From contig NZ_CP060393.1 in the NCBI RefSeq assembly GCF_014274685.1, forward strand, positions 2,539,501 to 2,603,500: DNA of 64,000 bases. Reading direction: 5' to 3'. Positions within the stretch are counted from its first letter, which is position 1; each line of letters opens with the position of its first letter. Shown here in pieces: positions 18,845-27,609 of the stretch. The notes under the pieces are model-generated. The model was not told the origin of the DNA, ran no database searches, and was given only the letters and a program-made list of their open reading frames with translations. The position numbers and the translations under genes were made by a program. This DNA is from Edaphobacter sp. 4G125 (GTDB lineage: Bacteria > Acidobacteriota > Terriglobia > Terriglobales > Acidobacteriaceae).

Positions 18845-19852
18845 CTATTGAAGCTGAGCGACTGTCTTGCGAACCATTTCTTGTACCTGCTTAGGCAAGG
18901 AAGCATAGCTCAATCCAGACGCTTCGCTCTCGCCGTGCTCCAACATCCATCCCAGAAAATCCTTCAGCGCCTTTGCCTTCGCGGCGTCGTTGGAATGCCG
19001 GGGAATCAGAAGCCAGGTAAAGCTCGAGATCGGATAGGAAGTTGCCCCCGGAGCATTCGTAATCGACACACGATAATCTGCGGGCATCGTTTTTGCCGCA
19101 GCAGCGGCTGCAGCAGTCACGCCATCTGTTGAGGCCTTTACAAATTTGCCGGAAGCGTTTTTCACCGCGCCAAACGACATCTTATTCTGCAAGGCATAAA
19201 TCAACTCAACGTAGCCGAAAGAATACGGAGACTGCCGAACCATTCCGGCAACTCCTTCATTGCCTTTCTGACCAATTCCAGTAGGCCACTTCACAGAAGT
19301 GTTCTTCCCAACCTTTCCGGACCAATCTGGGCTCACCTTGGAAAGAAAATCGGTAAAGATATACGTCGTACCGCTTCCATCCGAACGATATACCGGAAGA
19401 ATCGCCTTGTCTGGCAGACTAACCCCAGGGTTATCCTTTGCAATTCGCCCATCATTCCATTTGGTGATCTTGCCAAGATAAATATCGGCAATCACATCGC
19501 CAGAAAAGTTAAGGTCCTTGTTTACACCTGGAATGTTATAGACCGGCACGACTGCTCCCAAAACGGTGGGAATATGCTGCGTCTTGACCTTCGAAGCGGC
19601 AATTTGTTCGTCGCTCATTGGGCCATCAGTTGCACCAAAATCGACCACTCCGTCCGAAACCTGACGAATGCCGCCACCCGAACCAATCGATTGGTAGTTG
19701 ATCTTTACATTTGGATGTAGATGGTTGTATTCGTTGAACCACTTGGAATAGATCGGGTAAGGAAAGGTCGCTCCCGCTCCATTGATGTTCTGGGCGCTGG
19801 CTCCGATGGCTGCTATCGCCAACACGCCCACTGCAATCATGCTCTTTTTCAC
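18845..19852 (-). CDS. pstS: Periplasmic phosphate-binding protein PstS
   Basis: This 335-residue secreted protein catches phosphate for PstCAB. It has a signal peptide (VKKSMIAVGVLAIAAIGASA) followed by the PstS opening INGAGATFPYPIYSKW. Phosphate-ligand loops are GSGGGIRQ, VDFGATDGPMS, and VYRSDGSGTTYIF with the helix that donates Ser and Thr. The start is taken as GTG at 19852 because GAGG lies seven bases upstream; TTG at 19867 would add five residues. It leads the transport genes, behind phoR. Confidence 0.96.
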   Translation of the reverse strand: MKKSMIAVGVLAIAAIGASAQNINGAGATFPYPIYSKWFNEYNHLHPNVKINYQSIGSGGGIRQVSDGVVDFGATDGPMSDEQIAASKVKTQHIPTVLGAVVPVYNIPGVNKDLNFSGDVIADIYLGKITKWNDGRIAKDNPGVSLPDKAILPVYRSDGSGTTYIFTDFLSKVSPDWSGKVGKNTSVKWPTGIGQKGNEGVAGMVRQSPYSFGYVELIYALQNKMSFGAVKNASGKFVKASTDGVTAAAAAAAKTMPADYRVSITNAPGATSYPISSFTWLLIPRHSNDAAKAKALKDFLGWMLEHGESEASGLSYASLPKQVQEMVRKTVAQLQ

Positions 19853-19891
19853 ACTTCCACCTCGCAAATAGGTGTGTGCAATTTACTAATA

Positions 19892-19924
19892 CACACTGTA
19901 TCCAGTGTGAAGCGCAATTGTTAA
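19892..19924 (-). promoter_or_regulatory. Candidate pstS promoter/operator with palindrome and TTnACA-type boxes
   Basis: The 109 bases between phoR and pstS hold a perfect palindrome with 7-base arms (CACACTG-TATC-CAGTGTG, 19892-19909). On the minus strand TTAACA (19919-19924) and TTCACA (19906-19911) are spaced 13 bases apart, reminiscent of tandem PhoB/PhoP-type half-sites. The adjacent phoB-phoR pair makes phosphate control likely. The assignment is by pattern only. Confidence 0.4.
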
Positions 19925-19961
19925 TGGAAAGTTACATACCCATAAAAACAAGGAAAAACAA

Positions 19962-21311
19962 CTAGATAGCGTCACTTTCGGCTCTGGGCAGTGTGAAAAG
20001 GAACGCACTTCCGGCATTCAGCTCACTTTCGGCCCAAATCGTGCCCCCTTGCGTTTGAACCACGTGACGCGCGATCGCCAGTCCCAGCCCTGTCCCACCG
20101 GACTCTCTGGACCGGGCTTTGTCTACCCGGTAAAACCGCTCAAAGATGCGGCTCAGATGTTCGGAAGCGATCCCCTGTCCAAAATCTTTTACCCGAAACT
20201 CCACCATCTCCGGCCCAGCATGGGCGCTCACGATCACCCGGCTTCGCTCTTCCACCCGCGATTTTCCATATTTAATCGCATTTTCAATCAAGTTGCTCAA
20301 TACCTGGACGATGGAGTCCTGGTCTGCAATCACATCGCAATTCGTCGTCTCCCCAATCTCCAGCACGGCCTCTTCATCCTGCACCATTCCGCTCATGGCT
20401 TCCACAGCATCGCGAATCAGACTATCGGCTGGAACCCGTGACGGATGCAATTCCTGCTCCGATGACTCTACCCGGGCCATCGCCAGCAGGTCTTCCGTCA
20501 GCCGATTCATACGCGTCGCATTCTTGTGGATCGTCGTTAAAAACTCCCGCGCCAGTGTGCTGAGACCCTCTTCGTGGTCCAACAACGTCTCCACGTATCC
20601 TGTGATCGAGGTCAGAGGGGTCCGAAGCTCATGGCTGACGTTCGCAACAAACTCTCGCTGCGTCCGCTCCACCTGTTCGATCCGGGTAATATCGTGCAGC
20701 ACAGCCACCGCTCCTCCTCCCGGCATGGGAGAAGCGGAGATCTCAAAGATTCGCCCCGGAAATAAGGTGGTTGAACGTCGCTCACTCAACGAGCGCTCTT
20801 CCAGGGCAACCCGCACACATTCCAGAACCTCCGGGTCGCGAATCGTCTGCACCAGTGCATGTCCAACTCGCACCGCGCTCGAAAACGCAGCTCCCGGGAT
20901 CAACCTCTGCATCCGTTGATTGGTCCATTGAATGCGTCCTGCAGGGTCCACCGCAACAACAGCGTCCTGCATGCTGTCGATCATGGCCTCCAACTCGCGG
21001 CGACTCTCCGCAATCCCTGCAAGGGAACGCTCAACTCGTGTTGAAGCCTGCGAGATCGTCAGCGCCAGCACATCAAAATCACTGAATGGCACCGCTCCGG
21101 GATCGACTGGCCCTCTTCCGATCCCATCCACCATCCGCTCAAGTGTCGTTAACGGGCGCTTTATCAAACGAGCCGTTGCAATCGCAACCACCACACCCAG
21201 TCCAAGCACCGCTGCTGCCTTCAGCCGCCACCCGGCAGCACCCATTGCAGCAATAATCGCCAGTGCGACAAGGACCCATAGAAAGACAGAGAGACTCAGG
21301 CGACGCCCCAC
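19962..21311 (-). CDS. phoR: Phosphate-regulon sensor histidine kinase PhoR
   Basis: This 449-residue kinase has two N-terminal membrane helices (about 5-25 and 30-50), then a HAMP-like linker and a PAS domain (MIDSMQDAVVAVDPAGRIQWTN). The HisKA helix carries the phospho-acceptor His227 (NVSHELRTPLTSI), and the ATPase domain shows NLIENAIKYG, VKDFGQGI and GTGLGLAIARHVV. This short-loop topology with PAS is the standard PhoR layout. It sits between phoB and pstS on the same strand, 11 bases after phoB. Confidence 0.92.
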   Translation of the reverse strand: MGRRLSLSVFLWVLVALAIIAAMGAAGWRLKAAAVLGLGVVVAIATARLIKRPLTTLERMVDGIGRGPVDPGAVPFSDFDVLALTISQASTRVERSLAGIAESRRELEAMIDSMQDAVVAVDPAGRIQWTNQRMQRLIPGAAFSSAVRVGHALVQTIRDPEVLECVRVALEERSLSERRSTTLFPGRIFEISASPMPGGGAVAVLHDITRIEQVERTQREFVANVSHELRTPLTSITGYVETLLDHEEGLSTLAREFLTTIHKNATRMNRLTEDLLAMARVESSEQELHPSRVPADSLIRDAVEAMSGMVQDEEAVLEIGETTNCDVIADQDSIVQVLSNLIENAIKYGKSRVEERSRVIVSAHAGPEMVEFRVKDFGQGIASEHLSRIFERFYRVDKARSRESGGTGLGLAIARHVVQTQGGTIWAESELNAGSAFLFTLPRAESDAI

Positions 21312-21322
21312 TGCGAAACCTC

Positions 21323-22033
21323 TCAGGCCGGAACCGGAACAGCCTTTGGAATCTCAAAGCGGTATCCGGCTCCTCGCATCGTCTTCAGATAACGCGGCAA
21401 CTCAGGATCAGCTTCGATCTTTTCGCGAATGCGGCGCACATAAACATCCACAGAACGAGGAGTGACAAACCGCGCATCTCCCCAGACCGCATCGAGAAGA
21501 TGATCGCGGCTGAACACACGCCCCGGATGCCGTGCAAGATAGTCCAGCAAACGAAACTCGGTTGCCGTTGTCGTCACCAGATCGCCATTGACTCGCAGCT
21601 GCATCGCTCCTGCATCGATTTCAATATTTTCAAACTTCACCAGAGAAGGACCGCTAGGGCGCTCAAAGCGGCGCAACACAGCCTTCACCCGTGCAATTAG
21701 CTCCCGCGTCCCGAATGGCTTGGTGATGTAGTCGTCAGCCCCCAGTTCGAGCCCATGCACGCGGTCATTTTCTGCAGCGCGTGCTGTCAGAAAGATGATC
21801 GGAACGATGCTCAGCGCCGGGTCCTGACGCAATCTGCGGCACAGGTCGAGTCCGTCGCCTCCCGGAACCATAATGTCCAGCAGAAACAACGCGGGTGGTT
21901 GTCGACTTGCATCCGAAAAAATCTGTCCCACAGCGATGTAAGGACGAACAGTAAACCCAGCGCCTTCCAGATGATATTGCACTAGCCGGGAGATATCCGT
22001 ATCGTCTTCCAACAGAAAAATCGTCTGATTCAA
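21323..22033 (-). CDS. phoB: Phosphate-regulon response regulator PhoB (OmpR/PhoB family)
   Basis: This 236-residue protein has an N-terminal receiver (FLLEDDTDISRL, phospho-Asp in LFLLDIMVPGGDG, Lys in ITKPFG) and a C-terminal winged helix (EFRLLDYLARHPGRVFSRDHLLDAVWG, then RSVDVYVRRIREKIE). It activates the phosphate-starvation genes after phosphorylation by PhoR. The PhoB assignment rests on its position at the head of the phoR-pst block. The gene is divergent from the receiver at 22220 across 186 bases. Confidence 0.9.
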   Translation of the reverse strand: MNQTIFLLEDDTDISRLVQYHLEGAGFTVRPYIAVGQIFSDASRQPPALFLLDIMVPGGDGLDLCRRLRQDPALSIVPIIFLTARAAENDRVHGLELGADDYITKPFGTRELIARVKAVLRRFERPSGPSLVKFENIEIDAGAMQLRVNGDLVTTTATEFRLLDYLARHPGRVFSRDHLLDAVWGDARFVTPRSVDVYVRRIREKIEADPELPRYLKTMRGAGYRFEIPKAVPVPA

Positions 22034-22219
22034 AAGGTGACCTCGTGCGGATTCCGCAAATATTCCGCCTACAGCTTAACCCACCTTGCGAAATTTATTG
22101 CTAACATACGATGAATCATTGATGACTGGCCAGAAGAAAGCCGGCTTCGTATACTGGGCGGGGGGCTGGTAATCTCTGCTTGACTCCATCCAGTCCGCTA
22201 GTCCGGCGAGTGTAAGGCT

Positions 22220-22597
22220 ATGATACAAAACTCCCATCTCATTCTCTGTGTCGATGATGAGTTTGTCGGGCTTAAGGTGCGAAAACTCCTGCTCGAGCGC
22301 GCTGGATATCGCGTTCTGGCAGCAACAGATGGTCTCAGCGGCCTTCAGCTCTTCGAAAATGAACGAGTCGAAGCCGTCATTCTCGACTATTCCATGCCTG
22401 GAATGCATGGCGGTGAGGTTGCGGCCCGTATGCGACAGCTAAAACCTCAAATTCCCATCCTTCTTCTTTCGGCTTATGTCGGACTCCCCAACGAAGTCAC
22501 ATCTCTCGTCGATCTTTACATGACCAAAGGAGAAGGCGCTCCCGTTCTCCTGCAAAAGCTGGAGAGTCTGCTTCAACCTGTAAGTACGTCATCCTGA
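22220..22597 (+). CDS. Stand-alone receiver-domain protein
   Basis: This 125-residue protein is a single REC domain with acidic pocket CVDDE, phospho-acceptor Asp56 (VILDYSMPG) and Lys103 (YMTKG). It has no output domain. It is followed after 12 bases by a histidine kinase on the same strand, so it is probably a CheY-like partner of that kinase or the first step of a phosphorelay. Its C-terminal half (VAARMRQLKPQIPILLLSA) closely resembles the receiver of the REC-PAS protein at 376-1218 (VAAHLRQKRPQVPIIILSA). Confidence 0.9.
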   Translation: MIQNSHLILCVDDEFVGLKVRKLLLERAGYRVLAATDGLSGLQLFENERVEAVILDYSMPGMHGGEVAARMRQLKPQIPILLLSAYVGLPNEVTSLVDLYMTKGEGAPVLLQKLESLLQPVSTSS

Positions 22598-22609
22598 CCG
22601 GCCTTCAAC

Positions 22610-24403
22610 GTGAATCTAGCCCAGTTCAACCGTATTCTGCGCCAGACCTTTCTGCTTCCGGTCATCGCGCTGCTCATCGCTGCCGGGGCAATCTACTTGC
22701 AGGTGCGCGGTGCAAACGAGACGGTCCGACTCATTCAGGAAGCCGACACCCGCATCGCCCAGACAGCCCAGGTCGCAAAGCTTATCGTGGACCAGGAGTC
22801 GGGCCTGCGTGGTTATCAGGCTACTGGAGATGGTCGTTTCCTTGTGGACTTCCGAGCCGCCGAACAACACATCCAACCCGAATTGGACACGCTCGCCAAC
22901 GTGTCGGGCTTAGATGATGTGCAGAGGCGCAATATCGAAGACCTCCGAAACGAATACCAGAATTGGCACGATGCATTCGCACTGCCTATCATGGCAACCG
23001 TCCGGGCAGGAGGACAGGCTAATGACGTAAACCTGAATCTTTATGGGAAATCACTGATGGATCAGGTCCGTCAGGATCTCATCACAATCACTCAACACGC
23101 AGAGGACCGGCGCTCTGTACGAATTCAGGAGTGGCATCGGCAGGTCCGCAACCTAATCGAAGCTCTGATCGTAGTTGCCTTAGGCATGGGTATTCTGATC
23201 GGCCTGTTCATGCGCAGTCGGCTTCATGCCGTCTCCTCTGCCTACCGCACTTCGCTCGAAGTCCTCGGTCGCCGAGCCGAAGAGATCTTCCAGTCCGAAC
23301 AGCAACTTCGCACGACACTTGCCTCGATCGGCGATGGAGTCATCACCTGCAACGCATCCGGCCGCATCCAGATGATGAATCCGGTTGCCTCCGAGCTCAC
23401 CGGATGGGACCAGGCCGAGGCAACGGGACGCTCCCTGGAAGATGTCTTTTGCGTTGTCAACGAAAACACGGGCGAGCCGATCGAAACGCCAGTGGCCAAA
23501 GTCATGCGTCTTCGGACCGTCGTCGGGCTGGCAAACCATACAGCGCTCGTTCGCAAAGATGGCACTCGTATTCTGATCGCCGATAGCGGAGCCCCCATCC
23601 GAGATCAGAACGGGGAGATCGCGGGTATTGTCCTGGTCTTCCGCGACATCACACTCGAGCGCCGCACCCAGGAGACTCTTCTCGCAAACGAGAAACTTGC
23701 TGTTGCTGGAAGATTAGCCGCCACCATAGCCCACGAGATTCACAATCCTCTCGATGCCGTCTCTAATCTGCTTTATCTCATGCGAATGGGCGTCACCGAA
23801 GAGGAGTCGCGACAGTTCATCAGCATGGCAGAAAGCGAACTGGCGCGTGTCACTCAAATCAGTCGCGCCATGCTTGGGCTTTATCGCGAATCCCGTGCCC
23901 CCGTTCCCGTCGACCTCAAAAATATCCTCGAGGAGATCCTGCTACTGATGGAGCATCGCTTCCACGAACTCCATGTCACTGTCCAGACCGATCTTCCCGA
24001 CTCCGTCGTCGTCGATGCATTTCCTGCAGAACTGCGCCAGGTCTTCACCAACCTCATCGCCAATGCTGCAGAAGCCTCAAGCCCCGGAGGAAAGATCACT
24101 ATCAGCGCCTCCTCCATCGCCGGAAATAGCGCTGCTCCCGCTGGGGCGCGTATCATCATCGCCGACAATGGGCCCGGTATTCCTGATGAGATCCGCTCTC
24201 AGCTCTTTCAGCCCTTCTTCACCACTAAAGGCCAGCACGGAACAGGGCTCGGGCTCTGGGTCAGTCGCGGAATCACGAATAAGCACGGTGGCGCCATCGA
24301 GATCGTCAGCGATACCAACCCCTCCTCACACGGCACCGTCGTCACCGTCTCTCTGGCCGAAAAGCCTGCCATAGCCACCGGGACCACAGCCGAGGCCATC
24401 TAG
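22610..24403 (+). CDS. CHASE3-PAS sensor histidine kinase
   Basis: This 597-residue membrane kinase starts with GTG. Domains in order: TM1 (about 10-30), a periplasmic helical CHASE3 domain (about 35-175, with [14 protein letters not shown]), TM2 (about 183-203), PAS (about 235-345, [27 protein letters not shown]), HisKA with His375 ([14 protein letters not shown]), and the HATPase domain ([32 protein letters not shown]). All catalytic motifs are present. The likely partner is the stand-alone receiver just upstream. The signal sensed by CHASE3 is unknown. The gene overlaps the convergent threonine aldolase by four bases. Confidence 0.92.
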   Translation: MNLAQFNRILRQTFLLPVIALLIAAGAIYLQVRGANETVRLIQEADTRIAQTAQVAKLIVDQESGLRGYQATGDGRFLVDFRAAEQHIQPELDTLANVSGLDDVQRRNIEDLRNEYQNWHDAFALPIMATVRAGGQANDVNLNLYGKSLMDQVRQDLITITQHAEDRRSVRIQEWHRQVRNLIEALIVVALGMGILIGLFMRSRLHAVSSAYRTSLEVLGRRAEEIFQSEQQLRTTLASIGDGVITCNASGRIQMMNPVASELTGWDQAEATGRSLEDVFCVVNENTGEPIETPVAKVMRLRTVVGLANHTALVRKDGTRILIADSGAPIRDQNGEIAGIVLVFRDITLERRTQETLLANEKLAVAGRLAATIAHEIHNPLDAVSNLLYLMRMGVTEEESRQFISMAESELARVTQISRAMLGLYRESRAPVPVDLKNILEEILLLMEHRFHELHVTVQTDLPDSVVVDAFPAELRQVFTNLIANAAEASSPGGKITISASSIAGNSAAPAGARIIIADNGPGIPDEIRSQLFQPFFTTKGQHGTGLGLWVSRGITNKHGGAIEIVSDTNPSSHGTVVTVSLAEKPAIATGTTAEAI

Positions 24404-25428
24404 ACTCTTCGCAACTGCTCCGCAATCACTCCTGCAGCCTCGTTGCAATCTTCACGGCTCACATCGTAATGCGTGACAAACCGAATGCTATGGGGCCCAA
24501 TCGCACTTGCTAGAACTTCTTTCTGCCTCAGAGCGGAACAAAAGGCCGCTGCATCACCCTCTCCTCGTAACTGAAAGATCACAATATTCGTTTGGACACA
24601 ATCCAGATCGATCTCTGCACTCGCCTCATTTGCCACGGCCTCTGCCAACAGCCGTGCATTTGCATGGTCCTCCGCAAGCCGCTTCGATATCTCCAGCAAT
24701 GCGATCAATCCGGCGGCAGCCAATACGCCTGCCTGTCGCATTCCACCACCCAGCGCCTTGCGGAATCCTCTCCCCCGCTCAATGGCCTTGGTAGAACCCA
24801 CCAGCATCGAACCCACCGGAGCTCCCAGGCCCTTCGACAGGCAGAACATCACCGTATCGAATCCTGCTGTCAGTTCGGCAACGCTCACCCGAAGTGCAGT
24901 CGCAGCGTTGAAGATGCGCGCACCGTCCAGATGCACCGGCAACCCCACTTCCTTCGCGCCCTGCCAGATATTCTTCATCACCTCCAGCGGAGTCACCGTT
25001 CCGCCTGCCATATTGTGCGTATTCTCCAAGCAGATCAATCCTGTAGGTTGCCGATAATAGATCTTCGGCCCAATCGCCCTGCGAATCTTCTCCCAGGTCA
25101 GAATTCCGCGATCTCCCATCACCGTGCGCGCCTGGCAGCCAGAGAACGCCGCCATCATCGCCATCTCCCAATCCAGTACATGCGAGCGCGATTCGCAGAT
25201 CACCTCCTGCCCATGCTCCGTATGCAGGCGAATCGCAATCTGATTGCCCATCGTTCCTGTAGGAACAAAAATTGCTGCCTCCCGCCCAAAAATCATCGCG
25301 GCTTCTCTCTCCAGCCGGTTCACCGTCGGGTCTTCGCCATACACGTCGTCACCGACCTCTGCCGCTGCCATCGCTTGCCGCATCGCCGCCGTAGGTTTGG
25401 TAACAGTGTCACTGCGCAGATCGATCAT
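24400..25428 (-). CDS. Low-specificity L-threonine aldolase
   Basis: This 342-residue PLP enzyme of fold type I cleaves L-threonine or L-allo-threonine to glycine and acetaldehyde. Family marks are the opening [13 protein letters not shown], then [26 protein letters not shown], the [11 protein letters not shown] segment that holds the cofactor Asp, and the PLP-binding lysine in [13 protein letters not shown]. Length is typical. Specificity between the L and L-allo isomers cannot be judged. It is downstream of hemW on the same strand, 28 bases away. Confidence 0.93.
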   Translation of the reverse strand: MIDLRSDTVTKPTAAMRQAMAAAEVGDDVYGEDPTVNRLEREAAMIFGREAAIFVPTGTMGNQIAIRLHTEHGQEVICESRSHVLDWEMAMMAAFSGCQARTVMGDRGILTWEKIRRAIGPKIYYRQPTGLICLENTHNMAGGTVTPLEVMKNIWQGAKEVGLPVHLDGARIFNAATALRVSVAELTAGFDTVMFCLSKGLGAPVGSMLVGSTKAIERGRGFRKALGGGMRQAGVLAAAGLIALLEISKRLAEDHANARLLAEAVANEASAEIDLDCVQTNIVIFQLRGEGDAAAFCSALRQKEVLASAIGPHSIRFVTHYDVSREDCNEAAGVIAEQLRRV

Positions 25429-25456
25429 TTTTCTCTCCCCTTCATCTATACCGTGG

Positions 25457-26695
25457 CTACGCCGTAGCTGAAATCAACAACCTGCAGAAGACCTCGTTCG
25501 AAGCCATGCGTCCACGCGCTGTCAAAAAGATGCGCCCTTCGCTCACGTCCAAAAGCCCTGCTTCGCGCGACTCCTCCACACCCGGCATCACAGCTGCAAC
25601 AAGCTCAACACCAAACTCTCTTTGCAGGTCATCAAAGCAGACACCTTCAACCAGTCTGAGCCCTAAAAACAACGACTCCTCAAACGCTGCTTCCCTGCTC
25701 ACGAATTCCGGATCCGGCTTCGCATTCTTCTGCGGGAGCACTTTCAGCTCAGACGGGTCCCCCATATACACATCGAGATCGTCCACATTCTGAAACCTCA
25801 CCGCACCTTCACCCGCACGAAGCATTGAATGCGCATCCAGTCCGAACCCTATATATGGCAGCCTCTTCCAGTACTTAACGTTGTGTCGTGAAGTATGGCC
25901 CTCGCGCGCAAAGTTCGAGATCTCATACTGTCTTACCCCACCTACATCCAATGCTTCGCAGGCTACCTCGTAGAGAGCAGCACTCTCATCCTCCGAAGGA
26001 AGATTCTCCGCACCATATCGTTCGCCTCCTTTTAGTGCCTCGCGCCCCAACCGCGAGTCCTCATCCACCTCCAGCATGTACACACTCACATGCTCCACAC
26101 CGCTTGCAATCGCCCGTTCCAGCGACTCTCTCCAACTCCCTTCCGTCTGATGCGGAAGCCCAGCAATCAAGTCAATACCAACATCGCGGATGCCAGCCCT
26201 GCGCAACCGAGCAATCTCCTCCTCGCACATCACTCGCGTGTGCAGCCTTCCCACAGCCCTTGCCTCTCGGTCGACAAACGACTGCACCCCCAGGCTCACG
26301 CGGTTCACGCCCTGCCCCAGCAACTCTTCCAAGGTCTCTTCCGAAAGCTGGCCCGGAGCGCACTCCAGCGTTATCTCCGCCTCAGATCTGATCTCAAACT
26401 CGTCTCGCAATGTCGTGAAGATCGTTCGAAACTGTTCTGCAGAAAGCAGGCTCGGAGTTCCACCCCCGAAGTACACAGAATCGACCGTCCGTTCCAACCT
26501 CGCGTCCATCCGTGCCACACTAAGCCGTGTCTCTGCAATCTCCCTGCATAGCCGATCCACGTAGCCATCCATTCTCTCGGGCCCAAAAGCATCCGAGGCA
26601 AAGTTGCAGAAACTGCACTTCGCCTTACAGAACGGAACCGAAACATAGATGCCAAGTGGACTAACCACGTTTATCCTCACAAAACATTGTTTCAT
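25457..26695 (-). CDS. hemW: Radical SAM heme chaperone HemW (HemN-like)
   Basis: This 412-residue protein has the radical-SAM cysteines Cys23, Cys27 and Cys30 ([12 protein letters not shown]) with the extra Cys-free HemW spacing, then [18 protein letters not shown] and the HemN C-terminal domain ([17 protein letters not shown], with the SxH-type HN-K region). HemW inserts heme into respiratory proteins and is not coproporphyrinogen dehydrogenase, with which it is often confused. The start at 26695 is chosen because the preceding 50 codons show no HemW similarity and run into the upstream divergent region. Threonine aldolase follows. Confidence 0.88.
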   Translation of the reverse strand: MKQCFVRINVVSPLGIYVSVPFCKAKCSFCNFASDAFGPERMDGYVDRLCREIAETRLSVARMDARLERTVDSVYFGGGTPSLLSAEQFRTIFTTLRDEFEIRSEAEITLECAPGQLSEETLEELLGQGVNRVSLGVQSFVDREARAVGRLHTRVMCEEEIARLRRAGIRDVGIDLIAGLPHQTEGSWRESLERAIASGVEHVSVYMLEVDEDSRLGREALKGGERYGAENLPSEDESAALYEVACEALDVGGVRQYEISNFAREGHTSRHNVKYWKRLPYIGFGLDAHSMLRAGEGAVRFQNVDDLDVYMGDPSELKVLPQKNAKPDPEFVSREAAFEESLFLGLRLVEGVCFDDLQREFGVELVAAVMPGVEESREAGLLDVSEGRIFLTARGRMASNEVFCRLLISATA

Positions 26696-26782
26696 GCAGG
26701 ATTTCTTTGTGACCAACCGCCTGGAAACCCCATCGAATAGGTCGTTAGATTGGTTTGTGGCTTTTTGAAAAGGAGAAGCATT

Positions 26783-27559
26783 TTGAATCCTTATCGCTTT
26801 GCCTCCGCTCTCTTGCTTCTGATTCCCTTCTCCCTGACTGCGCAAACGAAAACGTCCGACTCTCGCACCCCAGTCCTCGTCGAGCTATTCACCTCCGAAG
26901 GCTGCTCTAGCTGCCCCTCCGCCGATAAACTCCTTGCCGCTCTTCAGAGCCAGCAACCTGTCGCCGGCGCCCACATTATTGTTCTTGAAGAGCACGTCGA
27001 CTACTGGGACCAGCAAGGCTGGCACGATCGATTCTCTTCTCCGCAGTTCACAGAGCGACAAAAGGTCTACGCCTTTCGCCTCAAAGTCGACGACCCCTAT
27101 ACCCCTGAGATGATCGTTGATGGCGTAACCCAGTTTTCGGGAAATGATCCGGCAAAGGCCGTCTCCGCCATCACTCAGGCGGCACAGTCTCCCAAGATCG
27201 ATCTCGTTCTGTCGAAACCCAGTATCGAAGGAAAACGCATTTCCAGTTCTGTCTCGGTTGCCTCAGAAGCATCGACGCTTCCAAAAGGCGATCTCTACGC
27301 TGCTCTGGTCACCCCATCTGCATCCACACAGGTCAAATCGGGCGAAAATGGCGGCAAGCATCTCGATCACGTCAGCGTCACCCGCACGCTGCAGCACATT
27401 GGCAAGCTGCAGGATCTCGGCCATGCCCCCATCGCCTTCAAGCTCAGCGCCCCACCCGATGACGACCCCGCGCACATGCAGCTGATCATCTTTGCCCAGC
27501 TTCCAGGCCAGGGAGCAGTTCGTGGCCTGGTCCAGATAAACGCCGTGCCCGCATCTTAA
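26783..27559 (+). CDS. DUF1223 thioredoxin-like secreted protein
   Basis: The start is TTG at 26783, with AAGGAG about eight bases upstream; this gives 258 residues beginning with a signal peptide (NPYRFASALLLLIPFSLTAQ). The family hallmark is VELFTSEGCSSCPSADKLL with Cys41 and Cys44, followed by HVDYWDQQGWHDRFSS and the motif YTPEMIVDG. DUF1223 proteins have a thioredoxin-like first half and are predicted to act outside the cytoplasm, but their substrates are not established. It is divergent from hemW and 50 bases ahead of an ABC exporter on the same strand. Confidence 0.87.
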   Translation: MNPYRFASALLLLIPFSLTAQTKTSDSRTPVLVELFTSEGCSSCPSADKLLAALQSQQPVAGAHIIVLEEHVDYWDQQGWHDRFSSPQFTERQKVYAFRLKVDDPYTPEMIVDGVTQFSGNDPAKAVSAITQAAQSPKIDLVLSKPSIEGKRISSSVSVASEASTLPKGDLYAALVTPSASTQVKSGENGGKHLDHVSVTRTLQHIGKLQDLGHAPIAFKLSAPPDDDPAHMQLIIFAQLPGQGAVRGLVQINAVPAS

Positions 27560-27609
27560 CGCTAACCATTGCATCCCTCTTCCAGGCCACGCATCTAGAA
27601 TAGATATCG

